Shown here: positions 45,341-55,369 of the stretch, piece by piece
Position numbering within the stretch: the first letter of the stretch is position 1
Layout: every line of letters starts with the position of its first letter
NCBI RefSeq assembly: GCF_030813415.1
Contig: NZ_JAUSUF010000013.1
Location: 36,309-100,308, forward strand
DNA: 64,000 nucleotides
Source: Eubacterium multiforme
GTDB lineage: Bacteria; Bacillota; Clostridia; Clostridiales; Clostridiaceae
Direction of reading: 5' to 3'
Made by a program: the position numbers and the translations under genes
Notes under the pieces: model-generated
The model's database searches: none
Told to the model about the DNA's origin: nothing
Seen by the model: the letters and a program-made list of their open reading frames with translations, nothing else

Positions 45341-46477
45341 TTATATAAATAATTTTTTTATAATTTCTATAATTCTTACCATGTCCTTTTCAGTATTTTT
45401 TGTATCTGATGGTAAACATACTCCCCTATTAAAAATATCCTCTGCTATAGATTTCTTACCCTTTGTAAAAAACTTATACTTATTATATAAAGGTTGCATG
45501 TGCATTGGTTTCCATATTGGTCTTGCCTCTATATTTTCCCTTTCAAGAGCTAAAATTATATCTATTGGTTTAACCTTTGATTCTCTAGATAAAGTTATAC
45601 AGCTTAGCCAATAATTTGGAGTCCCATAATCCTTTATAGGCATCATTTTAATATCAGAAATATCTTTAAATCCTTCTTTATAAGTTTCAAAAATTTCTTT
45701 TTTCTTTTTAATTCTTTCATTTAAAACCTTAAGCTGTCCTCTTCCAATTCCTGCAACAATATTACTTATTCTGTAGTTAAATCCTAATTCCTTATGCTCA
45801 TAATGCCTTTCATTTTCTCTAGCTTGTGTACTCCAAAACTTAATTTTTTCAATTTTTTCTTTATCATTAGAAACAATCATTCCTCCACCAGATGTTGTTA
45901 TTATTTTGTTTCCATTAAAAGAAAAAATACCAAAGTCTCCTAAAGTACCTGTTTGTATACCTTTATAAGTAGCTCCTAAACTTTCTGCTGCATCCTCTAT
46001 TATTTTGCAATTATACTTATTGCATAACTTAATTATCTTATCCATATTTGCTGATTGTCCATAAAGATGAACTACAATTATAGCTTTAGGAAGTTTTCCT
46101 TCCCTTTCACATTCTAAAAAGGCTTTTTCAAGAGCATAAGGACACATATTCCAAGATTCTTCTTCTGAATCTATAAATATTGGTTCTCCACCTTCATAAA
46201 TAATAGGATTACAACTTGCCGAAAAAGTAAGGGTAGAACATAAAATTCTATCCCTTCTTTTTATTCCAATAGCTTTAAGTGCCATATGAATAGCAGCCGT
46301 TCCAGAAATTAAGGCAGCTCCATATTTTATTCCTAAATATTTTGAAACCTCTTTTTCAAAATTATTTACATTAGGTCCAAGTGGTGCAATCCAATTAGAA
46401 TTAAAGGCCTCTTTAATAAATTTTTCTTCATCCCCACCCATATGTGGAGATGAAAGAAATATTTTTTTATATTCCAT
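45341..46477 (-). CDS. PglE-type sugar aminotransferase (DegT/DnrJ/EryC1)
   Basis: 378 residues, full length. ALISGTAAIHMALKAIG (about 56-72), IIEDAAESLGATYKG (about 160-174) and the PLP lysine in FGIFSFNGNKIITTSGGG (Lys about 193). It resembles PglE, which aminates UDP-4-keto-6-deoxy-GlcNAc to UDP-4-amino-4,6-dideoxy-GlcNAc with glutamate. The PglF-like dehydratase gene is 24 bases upstream. A PglD acetyltransferase is not in the cluster, so the 4-amino group may stay free or be acylated by a FemAB-like protein. Confidence 0.87.
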   Translation of the reverse strand: MEYKKIFLSSPHMGGDEEKFIKEAFNSNWIAPLGPNVNNFEKEVSKYLGIKYGAALISGTAAIHMALKAIGIKRRDRILCSTLTFSASCNPIIYEGGEPIFIDSEEESWNMCPYALEKAFLECEREGKLPKAIIVVHLYGQSANMDKIIKLCNKYNCKIIEDAAESLGATYKGIQTGTLGDFGIFSFNGNKIITTSGGGMIVSNDKEKIEKIKFWSTQARENERHYEHKELGFNYRISNIVAGIGRGQLKVLNERIKKKKEIFETYKEGFKDISDIKMMPIKDYGTPNYWLSCITLSRESKVKPIDIILALERENIEARPIWKPMHMQPLYNKYKFFTKGKKSIAEDIFNRGVCLPSDTKNTEKDMVRIIEIIKKLFI

Positions 46478-46501
46478 ATAACTTCCCCCATAGCATATAC
46501 T

Positions 46502-48373
46502 TTATATTCTTTGTGCCATATCTATTTTTTCATCTTTAGATATATTTACATAGGTTGGTACTATTTCTTTTATCTTTACTCTTAAAGCTTTTTCATCCTC
46601 ATTTAATGTAATAGTTAATAAATCTTCTATATCTCTCTTTATATCATTAATATTAAATTTTGAAGGTTTTCCTATAAATATACTTTTATTTTTTGTAGCT
46701 TTTAACCCTTCCTCCTTCATAAGAAGTTCCTCATATAATTTTTCTCCAGGTCTTAATCCAATCTCTTCTATATCAATATCTCTATTAGGTTCAAATCCAG
46801 AAAGTTTAATAAGTTTTTTTGCTAAATCATATATTTTAACTGGACTTCCCATATCAAGAACAAATATTTCTCCACCTTTTGCATAAGCTCCAGCTTGAAG
46901 TACAAGTTGTGCAGCCTCAGGAATTAACATAAAATATCTTGTTATATCCTTATGAGTTATAGTAACAGGGCCTCCAGATTTTATCTGCTCTTTAAAAAGT
47001 GGAATAACTGATCCATTACTACCAAGAACATTTCCAAATCTAACAGCAACAAATTCTGTTTTACTTGAATTATTCATACCTTGAACTATCATTTCACAAA
47101 GTCTTTTAGTTGCTCCCATTATATTAGTTGGATTTACTGCTTTATCTGTAGATATAAGTACAAATCTACTTACTCCATATTTACTAGAAACTTCACAAGT
47201 ATTTAATGTACCAATAACATTATTTTTTATAGCTTCTTCTGGATTTCCTTCCATTAAAGGAACATGTTTATGTGCTGCTGCATGAAATACTACATTAGGT
47301 TTATATTTCTTAAATATCTTTTCCATTCTATTTTTATCTCTAACTGAAGCTATAATTATTCTTTTATTTAACTCTTTAAAATTTCTAGTTAACTCATTTT
47401 GCAAATCATATACATTGTTTTCATATATATCTAAAATAAGAAGTAATTTAGGTGAAAATTTAGCTATTTGCCTGCAAAGTTCTGAGCCAATGGATCCCCC
47501 TCCGCCTGTAACTAAAACTATTTTATCTTTTATATAATTTTCTACTCCACTTTTATCTAAAGTTATTTCTTCTCTCCCAAGTAAATCTTTAAAATCCACA
47601 TCTCTCATTTTATTAATATTAACTTGACCTTGAATATTTTCATAAATTCCAGGTAATATTTTAACCTTTGCCTTTGTTTCACTACATATTTCTATAATTT
47701 CTTTTTTATCTTTAGCTGATATTTTAAAAATAGCAATTAAAATAACTTCTATATTTTCTTTCTCTACAATATTCTTTATATCATTTCTATTTCCAATTAC
47801 TTTTATTCCTCTTAAAATTTTCCCAAGCTTTTTTTTATCATCATCTATAATTGCTACAGGAATCATATTTCTTTCTTCATTATTAAATATCTCTTCTATA
47901 ACCATCTGACCACAATATCCTGCACCTATAATTAAAGTCTTTTTCTTGTTTTCATAATTTTTTATTTTTTTATATAAAGATAATCTAGTAATTATTCTAT
48001 AAGATAACCTTGCTCCCATAATTAAAATAAATATTATAATAGAGCTAATTATTATTACTGAATTAGGTATACCTTTATGAAATACTACATTGTAAATTAA
48101 ATTTAAACTTCCTCCAATTAAACAAGCAGTAGCCCCTTTGATAAATTCATCAATTCCAGCACTACTCCATATACTTTTATACATATTAAAAAAATATAAT
48201 GGCACAAAATATAAAAAAAATAAAATTAGAACAACTTTTAGGTAGTTATTTAAATATATGTTAGGTATATTCAAATCAAATCTTAAATAAAAGCTAAAAA
48301 GATATGCTAAGTTTATTAATATAAAATCTATAAAAAATAAAATTGGCAATTTAAATTTATTTAATAAATTCAT
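46502..48373 (-). CDS. PglF/CapD-type membrane nucleotide-sugar 4,6-dehydratase
   Basis: 623 residues. Four membrane helices (about 8-125), a CoA-binding-like Rossmann domain (about 140-265; LIIGAGYCGQMV) and a C-terminal SDR domain (about 282-590) with VLVTGGGGSIGSELCRQ and STDKAVNPTNIMGATKR. It converts UDP-GlcNAc to UDP-2-acetamido-2,6-dideoxy-4-hexulose at the membrane. It works with the aminotransferase downstream. Confidence 0.9.
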   Translation of the reverse strand: MNLLNKFKLPILFFIDFILINLAYLFSFYLRFDLNIPNIYLNNYLKVVLILFFLYFVPLYFFNMYKSIWSSAGIDEFIKGATACLIGGSLNLIYNVVFHKGIPNSVIIISSIIIFILIMGARLSYRIITRLSLYKKIKNYENKKKTLIIGAGYCGQMVIEEIFNNEERNMIPVAIIDDDKKKLGKILRGIKVIGNRNDIKNIVEKENIEVILIAIFKISAKDKKEIIEICSETKAKVKILPGIYENIQGQVNINKMRDVDFKDLLGREEITLDKSGVENYIKDKIVLVTGGGGSIGSELCRQIAKFSPKLLLILDIYENNVYDLQNELTRNFKELNKRIIIASVRDKNRMEKIFKKYKPNVVFHAAAHKHVPLMEGNPEEAIKNNVIGTLNTCEVSSKYGVSRFVLISTDKAVNPTNIMGATKRLCEMIVQGMNNSSKTEFVAVRFGNVLGSNGSVIPLFKEQIKSGGPVTITHKDITRYFMLIPEAAQLVLQAGAYAKGGEIFVLDMGSPVKIYDLAKKLIKLSGFEPNRDIDIEEIGLRPGEKLYEELLMKEEGLKATKNKSIFIGKPSKFNINDIKRDIEDLLTITLNEDEKALRVKIKEIVPTYVNISKDEKIDMAQRI

Positions 48374-48375
48374 TT

Positions 48376-49026
48376 TTATTCTCCATAATAAGCATAATAG
48401 CTTTCTCTATTCTTCTCTCTTCCATTTAAAACAGCTCCTAAAATTTTTGCATTAACTTTATCTAAAATAGATTTTGCTGAAGCTAATGTTTCTACCTTTG
48501 TTTTTCCTGCTCTAACAACTATTAATGTCCCATCAACTTTGGTAGATATAATTTGAGCATCTGTAACTGCAAGTATTGGAGGACTATCTATTATAATTAG
48601 ATCATATATTTCTGAAAGTTTTTCTAAAAGCATATCCATAGTCATTGATCCAATCATTTCTGATGGATTTGGAGGTGTTTTTCCTGAAGGGAGAATATCT
48701 AGGTAATCAGAATATTTTATAATTGCATTTTCTAAGTTTCCCATATTAATAATTACATCAGAAAGTCCTATATTATTTGATATTTTAAATTTTTTATATA
48801 TACTAGGTTTTCTTAAGTCACAATCTATTATTAATGTTTTCTTTTTATCTTGTGCAAAAACTATAGCAAGATTTCCAACTGTAGTTGATTTTCCTTCACC
48901 AGGTTCTGAACTAGTTATAAGTATTCTCTTAATCTTATTATCAAAAGACGAATATTGAATATTAGTTCTTAATGCTCTATAATCTTCAGCTACTTGTAAA
49001 TTTGGATTTTTATCTAGTATAATCAT
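48376..49026 (-). CDS. Capsule tyrosine kinase (CpsD/CapB type)
   Basis: 216 residues. Walker A SEPGEGKSTTVGN (about 42-54), Walker A' IDCDLRKPSIYKK and Walker B IIIDSPP, and a C-terminal Tyr cluster (ESYYAYYGE, autophosphorylation). It is a cytoplasmic BY-kinase activated by the membrane CpsC-like protein encoded just upstream (TAATG overlap). No intact cognate CpsB phosphatase lies in this locus; the only relative is the degenerate protein at 40437. Confidence 0.93.
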   Translation of the reverse strand: MIILDKNPNLQVAEDYRALRTNIQYSSFDNKIKRILITSSEPGEGKSTTVGNLAIVFAQDKKKTLIIDCDLRKPSIYKKFKISNNIGLSDVIINMGNLENAIIKYSDYLDILPSGKTPPNPSEMIGSMTMDMLLEKLSEIYDLIIIDSPPILAVTDAQIISTKVDGTLIVVRAGKTKVETLASAKSILDKVNAKILGAVLNGREKNRESYYAYYGE

Positions 49027-49733
49027 TATTTATTTCTCCTCTTTTTATTTTCTTTTATTTTGCTCACACTATTTTTTAAATTTGGTATATCTCCTAATAT
49101 TGCAATATCATTAATATCTTCCTTTGTTTTTATAGTGTTATCCATAAAATCTAATATAAGTACTAACCCAATACTAATCATTATTCCCAAAATAAATGCT
49201 ATAGATATATTAACCATCTTATTAGGACTTACAGGTTCAAGTGGTATTTTTGCCTTTTGTATAACTTGAATATTTCCCATAGGAATTAGTTTTTTTGATT
49301 GTTCAGTAAACTTACTAATCAATCCATTTACAAATTTAAGTGCTGTATTTCTATCTTCATCTATATACGCTACTTCAATTATTTGAGTATCTTCCCTTGG
49401 AATAACCTTTAAATTTTTATACACATCTTTATCTTCTATATATATTTTTTCTGAATCTAATGCATCATTAATTAGATCTTCTGATTTCATAATTTCTGCA
49501 TATGTAGTTAAAAGTCTTTTGTACATTTCTACATCGCTACTATCATATTCTTTATTTAAACTTCCTTCCTTTCCAATGAATAGTTTAGCTTTAATTTCAT
49601 ACTTAGGTGTTATTACAAAAAAACTAATTAATGCTGTAACTACTGTAATTAATGCTGTAATTCCAATAATTAGTTTTAATTTTTTCTTTAAAATAGAAAT
49701 AATTTTTCTTATATTTATATTTTCTTCATTCAC
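49026..49733 (-). CDS. Chain-length determinant / kinase modulator (Wzz/CpsC type)
   Basis: 235 residues. A Wzz domain with membrane helices at about 18-38 and 178-198 and an extracellular loop of about 140 residues between, with PVSPNK before the second helix. It controls polymer length and activates the kinase encoded next. GTG start behind AGAGG. First gene of the third capsule unit, after a terminator at 49842-49874. Confidence 0.92.
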   Translation of the reverse strand: MNEENINIRKIISILKKKLKLIIGITALITVVTALISFFVITPKYEIKAKLFIGKEGSLNKEYDSSDVEMYKRLLTTYAEIMKSEDLINDALDSEKIYIEDKDVYKNLKVIPREDTQIIEVAYIDEDRNTALKFVNGLISKFTEQSKKLIPMGNIQVIQKAKIPLEPVSPNKMVNISIAFILGIMISIGLVLILDFMDNTIKTKEDINDIAILGDIPNLKNSVSKIKENKKRRNK

Positions 49734-49841
49734 TATAATCCTCTTCCCCCTTTTTAATTAAATTATTCTATATGGATATATAATATTTATTCAATCTTCA
49801 ATTAATTAATTACTTTTAATTTTATTTAGATAAATTTTTAT

Positions 49842-49874
49842 AAAAAAATAAGCTAGAAACTAAATTTCTAACTT
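49842..49874 (-). terminator. Terminator inside the capsule locus
   Basis: AAGTTAGAAA / TTTCTAGCTT stem, then ATTTTTTTAT on the minus strand. It ends the second unit. A weak promoter (TTGAAT, 16-18 bases, TATAGA/TAGAAT near 49765-49790) could restart transcription before the Wzz gene. Confidence 0.75.
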
Positions 49875-49889
49875 GTAAAACTTATAATT

Positions 49890-50942
49890 CTATTCTAATA
49901 TTTCTTTTAAACACATTTCCCAACCAGAATTTTTTATTATTAGATTTTCTCTTTCTAACACTAATGGTTTATTTTTTTTTATAAACTTTTCCATAAGATA
50001 TGCCAATTCCATAGAATTAAATGGATTAAAATAGTATGCATTTTTATACTCACCTAATACTTCCCGTGAAAATTCGCAATTTGAAGCTAATATTATAGTT
50101 CCTACTTTTCTACTTTCAAGTAATGGCAATCCTACAGTTTCTATATAAGATGGAAATATTAATATACTATTCTTATAAATATCGTATACGTTATTTATAT
50201 TTAAATTGCCCATGGCATATATGTTACTTAAATTTCTATTTAATTCATCTGGATTTATTGTAAGGATTACTTTAAAATTATTTATCCCTTTATCATTTAA
50301 TATTTTACATGCCTCAAATATACAATTATGATTTTTATATATTTCATTTGATGCTGGATAAAAAAATAAATTATCCTTTATTTTAATTTTATCATCATTA
50401 ATATTTTCAATTTTAATGTCTGGTAATATATCTACTACCTTTGTTTTATCTAAATTTGAATACTTTTCTATTTCTTTTTTCATCCATTTAGTTTGAACTA
50501 TAACTTTATCAGATACACCAATAGACTTTTTTATAATCCAACCTATTATATATTGGTAAATAGCTAGAATTCTTTCTTTTGATTTGAAAAATGAAAATTT
50601 TTTAGATTTTTGGAAGGGTATAGATTGATGTATATATAGTATTTGAGGAATTTTTAATCCAAATATTGCTGTATTCTGAAGAGATACCACTCTATCTACC
50701 TTAAGATTATTTATTAATTTTTTTCCTGATATATAGTCAAACTTTAACCTTTTTAACCAAGATTTTTTAATATCTTTTCTAACTATTATTTTTATTTTTT
50801 CTGTCTCTTTTAAATAGTCATCACCAATTAAAAAAATCCATTCGTTTCCTATATCATTTTCTTTTATATACTGATAAAATTCCTTTAATATTGTTAATGC
50901 ACCACCATTACTTGCTGCTATATCATTTACTAAAATCCTCAT
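49890..50942 (-). CDS. Family 4-type glycosyltransferase
   Basis: 350 residues from ATG 50942, which overlaps the upstream stop as TAATG; the earlier in-frame ATG at 50954 lacks a good site. A GT-B fold with an N-terminal SNGGALTIL loop, HQSIPF, and a C-terminal donor site holding the E-x7-E motif SYIETVGLPLLESRK (about 272-286). It adds one sugar of the capsule repeat on the inner face of the membrane. Donor and linkage unknown. Confidence 0.87.
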   Translation of the reverse strand: MRILVNDIAASNGGALTILKEFYQYIKENDIGNEWIFLIGDDYLKETEKIKIIVRKDIKKSWLKRLKFDYISGKKLINNLKVDRVVSLQNTAIFGLKIPQILYIHQSIPFQKSKKFSFFKSKERILAIYQYIIGWIIKKSIGVSDKVIVQTKWMKKEIEKYSNLDKTKVVDILPDIKIENINDDKIKIKDNLFFYPASNEIYKNHNCIFEACKILNDKGINNFKVILTINPDELNRNLSNIYAMGNLNINNVYDIYKNSILIFPSYIETVGLPLLESRKVGTIILASNCEFSREVLGEYKNAYYFNPFNSMELAYLMEKFIKKNKPLVLERENLIIKNSGWEMCLKEILE

Positions 50943-52066
50943 TATTTTCTCCATAAAAATTTATTTATTATTGAAGTATATCCTTGGATAATATTTATAA
51001 CTTTAGTAGATACATTGCAATCATTATAATCATTAACTTTAACTATTTCCTCATTATTACCTTTTTCTTTTGTTATAACTTCAATAGATTGAGTTATACT
51101 ATTAAAATTTATTCCACCTAATATAAATGATCCTTTATCAACAGATTCTGGTCTTTCTGTACTTGTCCTTATTGATACTGCTGGAAATCCTATAATATTT
51201 GATTCTTCTGCAAGAGATCCTGAATCTGAAAGAACGCAAAAAGACTCTTTTTGTAGTTTATTATAATCATAAAATCCAAATGGTTTTAATTGTCTTATAT
51301 TTTTATGAAATTTGACATTACTTTCTTTAATTTTTTTCCAAGTTCTTGGGTGTGTTGAAAATATAATCTGCATATTATATTTTTCTGAAATAAAATTTAA
51401 TGTTTTTATTAAATTATTAAAGTTACTATCATTATCTATATTTTCTTCTCTATGAGCGCTAACTAATATAAATTTTCTTTTTTCAAGATTAAGTCTTTTA
51501 AGAACATCGCTTTCATCAATTTTATTTATATATCTTTTAAAAACTTCTGGAAGAGGTGAACCTGTAACAAATGTATACTCTCTTCTCATTCCTTCTGCTA
51601 AAAGATATCTTCTTGCATGTTCTGTATAAGCTAAGTTAACATCGCTTGTTACATCAACTATTTTTCTATTTATTTCTTCTGGAACATTTTGATCAAAACA
51701 TCTATTTCCAGCTTCCATATGGAATACTGGAATTTTTAATCTTTTAGCTGAAATAGCACTTAAAGAACTATTAGTATCTCCAAGGATTAATAATGCATCT
51801 GGTTTTTCTTTAACTAAAATATCATAACTTGTTGCTATAATATTCCCCATAGTTTCCCCTAAATTATTTCCTACAACTCCTAAATAATAATCTGGTTTCC
51901 TAAGTTCTAATTCTTCAAAAAATATATCATTTAATGTATAATCCCAATTCTGCCCTGTATGAACTAATATATGATCAAAATACTTATCACATTTTTTTAT
52001 AGTTTCTGAAAGCCTTATTATTTCAGGTCTAGTTCCAACTATAGTCATTAATTTTAAACTTCTCAT
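50942..52066 (-). CDS. capG: UDP-GlcNAc 2-epimerase family, CapG/FnlC type
   Basis: 374 residues. TIVGTRPEIIRL at the start, LVHTGQNWDY, HMEAGNRCFD, LVSAHREENID (about 213-223), SDSGSLAEE and RTSTERPES are the WecB/CapG motifs. In S. aureus CapG converts the C2 centre of UDP-2-acetamido-2,6-dideoxy-L-talose to give UDP-L-FucNAc after CapE and CapF. All three enzymes are in this unit, so this is the likely reaction. Confidence 0.87.
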   Translation of the reverse strand: MRSLKLMTIVGTRPEIIRLSETIKKCDKYFDHILVHTGQNWDYTLNDIFFEELELRKPDYYLGVVGNNLGETMGNIIATSYDILVKEKPDALLILGDTNSSLSAISAKRLKIPVFHMEAGNRCFDQNVPEEINRKIVDVTSDVNLAYTEHARRYLLAEGMRREYTFVTGSPLPEVFKRYINKIDESDVLKRLNLEKRKFILVSAHREENIDNDSNFNNLIKTLNFISEKYNMQIIFSTHPRTWKKIKESNVKFHKNIRQLKPFGFYDYNKLQKESFCVLSDSGSLAEESNIIGFPAVSIRTSTERPESVDKGSFILGGINFNSITQSIEVITKEKGNNEEIVKVNDYNDCNVSTKVINIIQGYTSIINKFLWRK

Positions 52067-52094
52067 AAATAAATTACCCCTATTTTCTTAAACA

Positions 52095-53219
52095 TTATAT
52101 ATCAATGTTAATATTCATATTTCTATACAAATATATTTCATCTTTATTAAATATACTTATATATTTATAATCTAAAATATTTTTACTAAAATATGATCCT
52201 TGTTCTAAAAAGCTTTTTGTATCTTTTATATATATACTGCTACAAATAATAATATAAAAAGCTACGCAAACAGTTCTTTTCGATAAATTTACTCCTTTTA
52301 AATAAGTTAATAAATTGGGTATAAGTATTACTTCAATTATAGAAAAATACTCTGTTAATCTAGACATAATATTAATTCTACAAAAAATAAAATATATAAT
52401 TAATCCTATATAAACTAAGTATATTTGAAGCTTTTCAAATTTTCCTACACTATTCTTTTCAGAGTTTACATAAAGATATATAATAAACATCAATATTAAT
52501 ACTCTTAATAAAATTGCTAATATTTTTACTTCTTCTGGCTTATAATTTATATTAAATAAAGTTACAATCAACCCTTCACCTTGAAATAAAAATATAGTTA
52601 TAGCTGTAAATAAAAAAAATATATTTAATTTTGTTTTATGAAATAAAAATTCTATTTTATTATTAATTAACACTATAATTAATGTTATTAAAATAGATTT
52701 ATGAAATAAGGCTGCAAACATTATTGCTATAATATATTTTTTAATTTCTTCATTTTTTAGATATTTATAAAATGCATAAATAAAAATACTTAGTGCTATT
52801 CCTTGCCTTATTGCACTATTAATATATATTTGATAATATATAGAATAAAATACAAATAAAGATAAAATTCTATTTTTTGAATTACTAATTATCATGTAAG
52901 TTACTAAAGCTATCATTATAAATGAAATAATCATTATAAAACCTTCAAAACTTATTCCAAGTTTCTTACTTATTCCCATAAAAATTCTATATCCTATATC
53001 CATATGGTTATTGAATTTTATACTATTAATTACGCCTACTTGGTTAACCTTATAATAATTTAAATAGGCAATATAATCGGTACCAGTTCCATATCTAAAC
53101 ATACTTAAAATAAGAATAATAAAAGTAAATATAAAAAAAATTATTTTACTATTTTTTTTGTAAATTGTACTAAAAAAAGCTATATACCCCATAATAATTA
53201 ATATAGCTAAAAATATCAT
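52095..53219 (-). CDS. wzy: EpsG-family Wzy-type polymerase
   Basis: 374 residues with about ten to eleven membrane helices and large hydrophobic loops. RYGTGTDYIAYLNYY (about 42-56) and a SAIRQGIALSIFIYAF segment (about 138-153) are EpsG family features. It links repeat units on the outer face. Low sequence conservation is typical of polymerases, so the assignment rests on topology, those motifs and locus position. Confidence 0.8.
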   Translation of the reverse strand: MIFLAILIIMGYIAFFSTIYKKNSKIIFFIFTFIILILSMFRYGTGTDYIAYLNYYKVNQVGVINSIKFNNHMDIGYRIFMGISKKLGISFEGFIMIISFIMIALVTYMIISNSKNRILSLFVFYSIYYQIYINSAIRQGIALSIFIYAFYKYLKNEEIKKYIIAIMFAALFHKSILITLIIVLINNKIEFLFHKTKLNIFFLFTAITIFLFQGEGLIVTLFNINYKPEEVKILAILLRVLILMFIIYLYVNSEKNSVGKFEKLQIYLVYIGLIIYFIFCRINIMSRLTEYFSIIEVILIPNLLTYLKGVNLSKRTVCVAFYIIICSSIYIKDTKSFLEQGSYFSKNILDYKYISIFNKDEIYLYRNMNINIDI

Positions 53220-53228
53220 AAATTTATT

Positions 53229-54347
53229 TTATACCTCCCTAAAATAAGTATCAGGTATATCTTTATCAAATATTTCGTTTACCCACATAATAGTTACCAA
53301 ATCATTTTTTCCCGTATTTATTATATTATGGGTATATCCAGCAGGGATATCTATAACTTCTAATTTTTCACCTGAAACCTTATATTCTACAATTTCCTCA
53401 CTATAAATTTTTCTAAGTTTAATTACTCCTTCTCCAGAAAGGACTAAAAACTTTTCATTTTTACTATGATGCCAATGATTCCCCTTTGTTATTCCAGGCT
53501 TAGATATATTTACTGATACTTGTCCTCTATCCTCTGTTTTTAAAAACTCAGTAAATGATCCTCTATTATCTATATTCATTTTTAACGGATAAGAAAATTT
53601 TTCTTTTGGTATATAACTAAGATAAGTACTATATAACTTTTTAGTAAACTCATCTTTCATATTAGGAATCATTAAATTTTTTCTGCTTTCTTTAAAGGAT
53701 TTTATTAAATTAACTATATCTAAAATAGTAGAATTATATTCAACATCAATATTTAAATATCCACTAATAGAATTTTCATCTTCAATAATATTTATAATAT
53801 TTCTTACAACATCATCTATATATACAAGTGTCATTTTTTTGTTAGGATCAGATATCCATATATTTTCTCCCTTAGCTATATTGTTACAAAAGGTAGCTAT
53901 TGCTGAATTATAATTAGGTCTGCACCACTTTCCAAATACATTAGGAAGTCTAAATATAAATATTTTAGCTCCAGTTTCCATGCTATATTTTATTAAAACC
54001 TCTTCAGCAATTTTTTTGCTTTTTCCATAAGGATTATCTAATTCTGCTTGTATTGAAGAAGTTATAAGTACTCTAGTATTTTTATTATTTCCCTTCAAAA
54101 TATTTGCTATACACTCTGTTAAATTAGCATTTCCCTCCATAAATTCATCTTCACTTTTTGGTCTATTAATGCCAGCTAAATGAATAATAAAATCTGAATC
54201 TAAAACACTTCTAGTCAATTCTTCCCTTGAATTATCTTTATCAATTTCCAAAATTTCATATTTATATTTCTTCTTATTAAATTCCTTTAAAGTAGCAATA
54301 AGATTTTTCCCAATAAATCCTTTTGCCCCTGTAACAAGAATTTTCAT
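53229..54347 (-). CDS. capF: CapF-type reductase with C-terminal cupin
   Basis: 372 residues. An N-terminal SDR domain (VTGAKGFIGKNLI; YGKSK at about 115-119) plus a C-terminal cupin domain (about 250-372; GNHWHHSKNEKFLVLSGEG), the two-domain plan of S. aureus CapF. It epimerises C3 and reduces C4 of the CapE product to UDP-6-deoxy-TalNAc. TAATG overlap with capE. The cupin His residues are present. Confidence 0.93.
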   Translation of the reverse strand: MKILVTGAKGFIGKNLIATLKEFNKKKYKYEILEIDKDNSREELTRSVLDSDFIIHLAGINRPKSEDEFMEGNANLTECIANILKGNNKNTRVLITSSIQAELDNPYGKSKKIAEEVLIKYSMETGAKIFIFRLPNVFGKWCRPNYNSAIATFCNNIAKGENIWISDPNKKMTLVYIDDVVRNIINIIEDENSISGYLNIDVEYNSTILDIVNLIKSFKESRKNLMIPNMKDEFTKKLYSTYLSYIPKEKFSYPLKMNIDNRGSFTEFLKTEDRGQVSVNISKPGITKGNHWHHSKNEKFLVLSGEGVIKLRKIYSEEIVEYKVSGEKLEVIDIPAGYTHNIINTGKNDLVTIMWVNEIFDKDIPDTYFREV

Positions 54348-55369
54348 TATCTATTCCTCCAAGCTTCTAATTCTTTTTTTATATAATTTAAAGTAAGTAA
54401 TTTTTTCTTTACTTCATAAACATTAAGAATATTTGTGTTATCAGAGTTATATTCAGAAACTAAACCTATTTTTCTATCACCTTTATTGAAATATTTGTCA
54501 TAATTTAAATCCCTCTTATCAGCTGGAACTCTATAAAAACTTTCCATATCTATTGCATTATAAGCTTCCTCTTTAGTTAATAATGTTTCATACATTTTTT
54601 CACCATGTCTTATTCCAATAACCTTTACTTCATTATCTACATTAAATAATTCCTTTAATGCTTTAGCCAGCACTCCTACTGTACATGCTGGAGATTTTTG
54701 AACCATTATATCTCCTGGCTCTGCATTTTCAAAAGCAAACATAACAAGTTCAACAGCCTCTTCTAAACTCATAATATATCTTGTCATATTTGGATCTGTA
54801 ACTGTAAGTGGCTGTCCACTTTTTATTTGTTCTATAAATAAAGGAATAACTGATCCTCTTGAGCACATAACATTTCCATATCTCGTCCCACATATTAATG
54901 TTTTGTTTTTGGGTACTGTTTTAGATTTAGCTATAAATATTTTTTCCATCATTGCCTTTGATGTTCCCATTGCATTTACTGGATATGCAGCCTTATCAGT
55001 TGAAAGACAAACTACTTTTTTTACTCCTTCTAAAATAGCTTCTGTAAGTAAATTTTCAGTTCCTATTATATTTGTTCTTACAGCTTCCATAGGAAAAAAT
55101 TCACATGATGGTACTTGCTTTAGTGCGGCGGCATGAAATACATAATCTACATTATATATTGCATTCCTTATACTTTCAGAACTTCTTACATCTCCAATAA
55201 AAAATTTTATTTTATCACTTTTGTATCTCTTTCTCATATCATCTTGTTTTTTTTCATCCCTTGAAAAAATTCTTATCTCTTTTATATCTGTATCTAGAAA
55301 TCTTTCTAATACTGCATTTCCAAAGGAACCAGTTCCTCCAGTTATTAATAAAGTTTTACCATTAAACAT
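54347..55369 (-). CDS. capE: CapE-type UDP-GlcNAc 4,6-dehydratase/5-epimerase
   Basis: 340 residues from ATG 55369, chosen because GAGGGAG precedes it and homologs begin with a short MFxxKTLLITGG; the frame also has an ATG at 55387. GGTGSFGN glycine loop, STDKAAYPVNAMGTSKAMME catalytic region and RYGNVMCSRGSV. It converts UDP-GlcNAc to the L-arabino 4-keto sugar that CapF and CapG take to UDP-L-FucNAc. Overlaps the preceding glycosyltransferase gene by 8 bases. Confidence 0.93.
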   Translation of the reverse strand: MFNGKTLLITGGTGSFGNAVLERFLDTDIKEIRIFSRDEKKQDDMRKRYKSDKIKFFIGDVRSSESIRNAIYNVDYVFHAAALKQVPSCEFFPMEAVRTNIIGTENLLTEAILEGVKKVVCLSTDKAAYPVNAMGTSKAMMEKIFIAKSKTVPKNKTLICGTRYGNVMCSRGSVIPLFIEQIKSGQPLTVTDPNMTRYIMSLEEAVELVMFAFENAEPGDIMVQKSPACTVGVLAKALKELFNVDNEVKVIGIRHGEKMYETLLTKEEAYNAIDMESFYRVPADKRDLNYDKYFNKGDRKIGLVSEYNSDNTNILNVYEVKKKLLTLNYIKKELEAWRNR

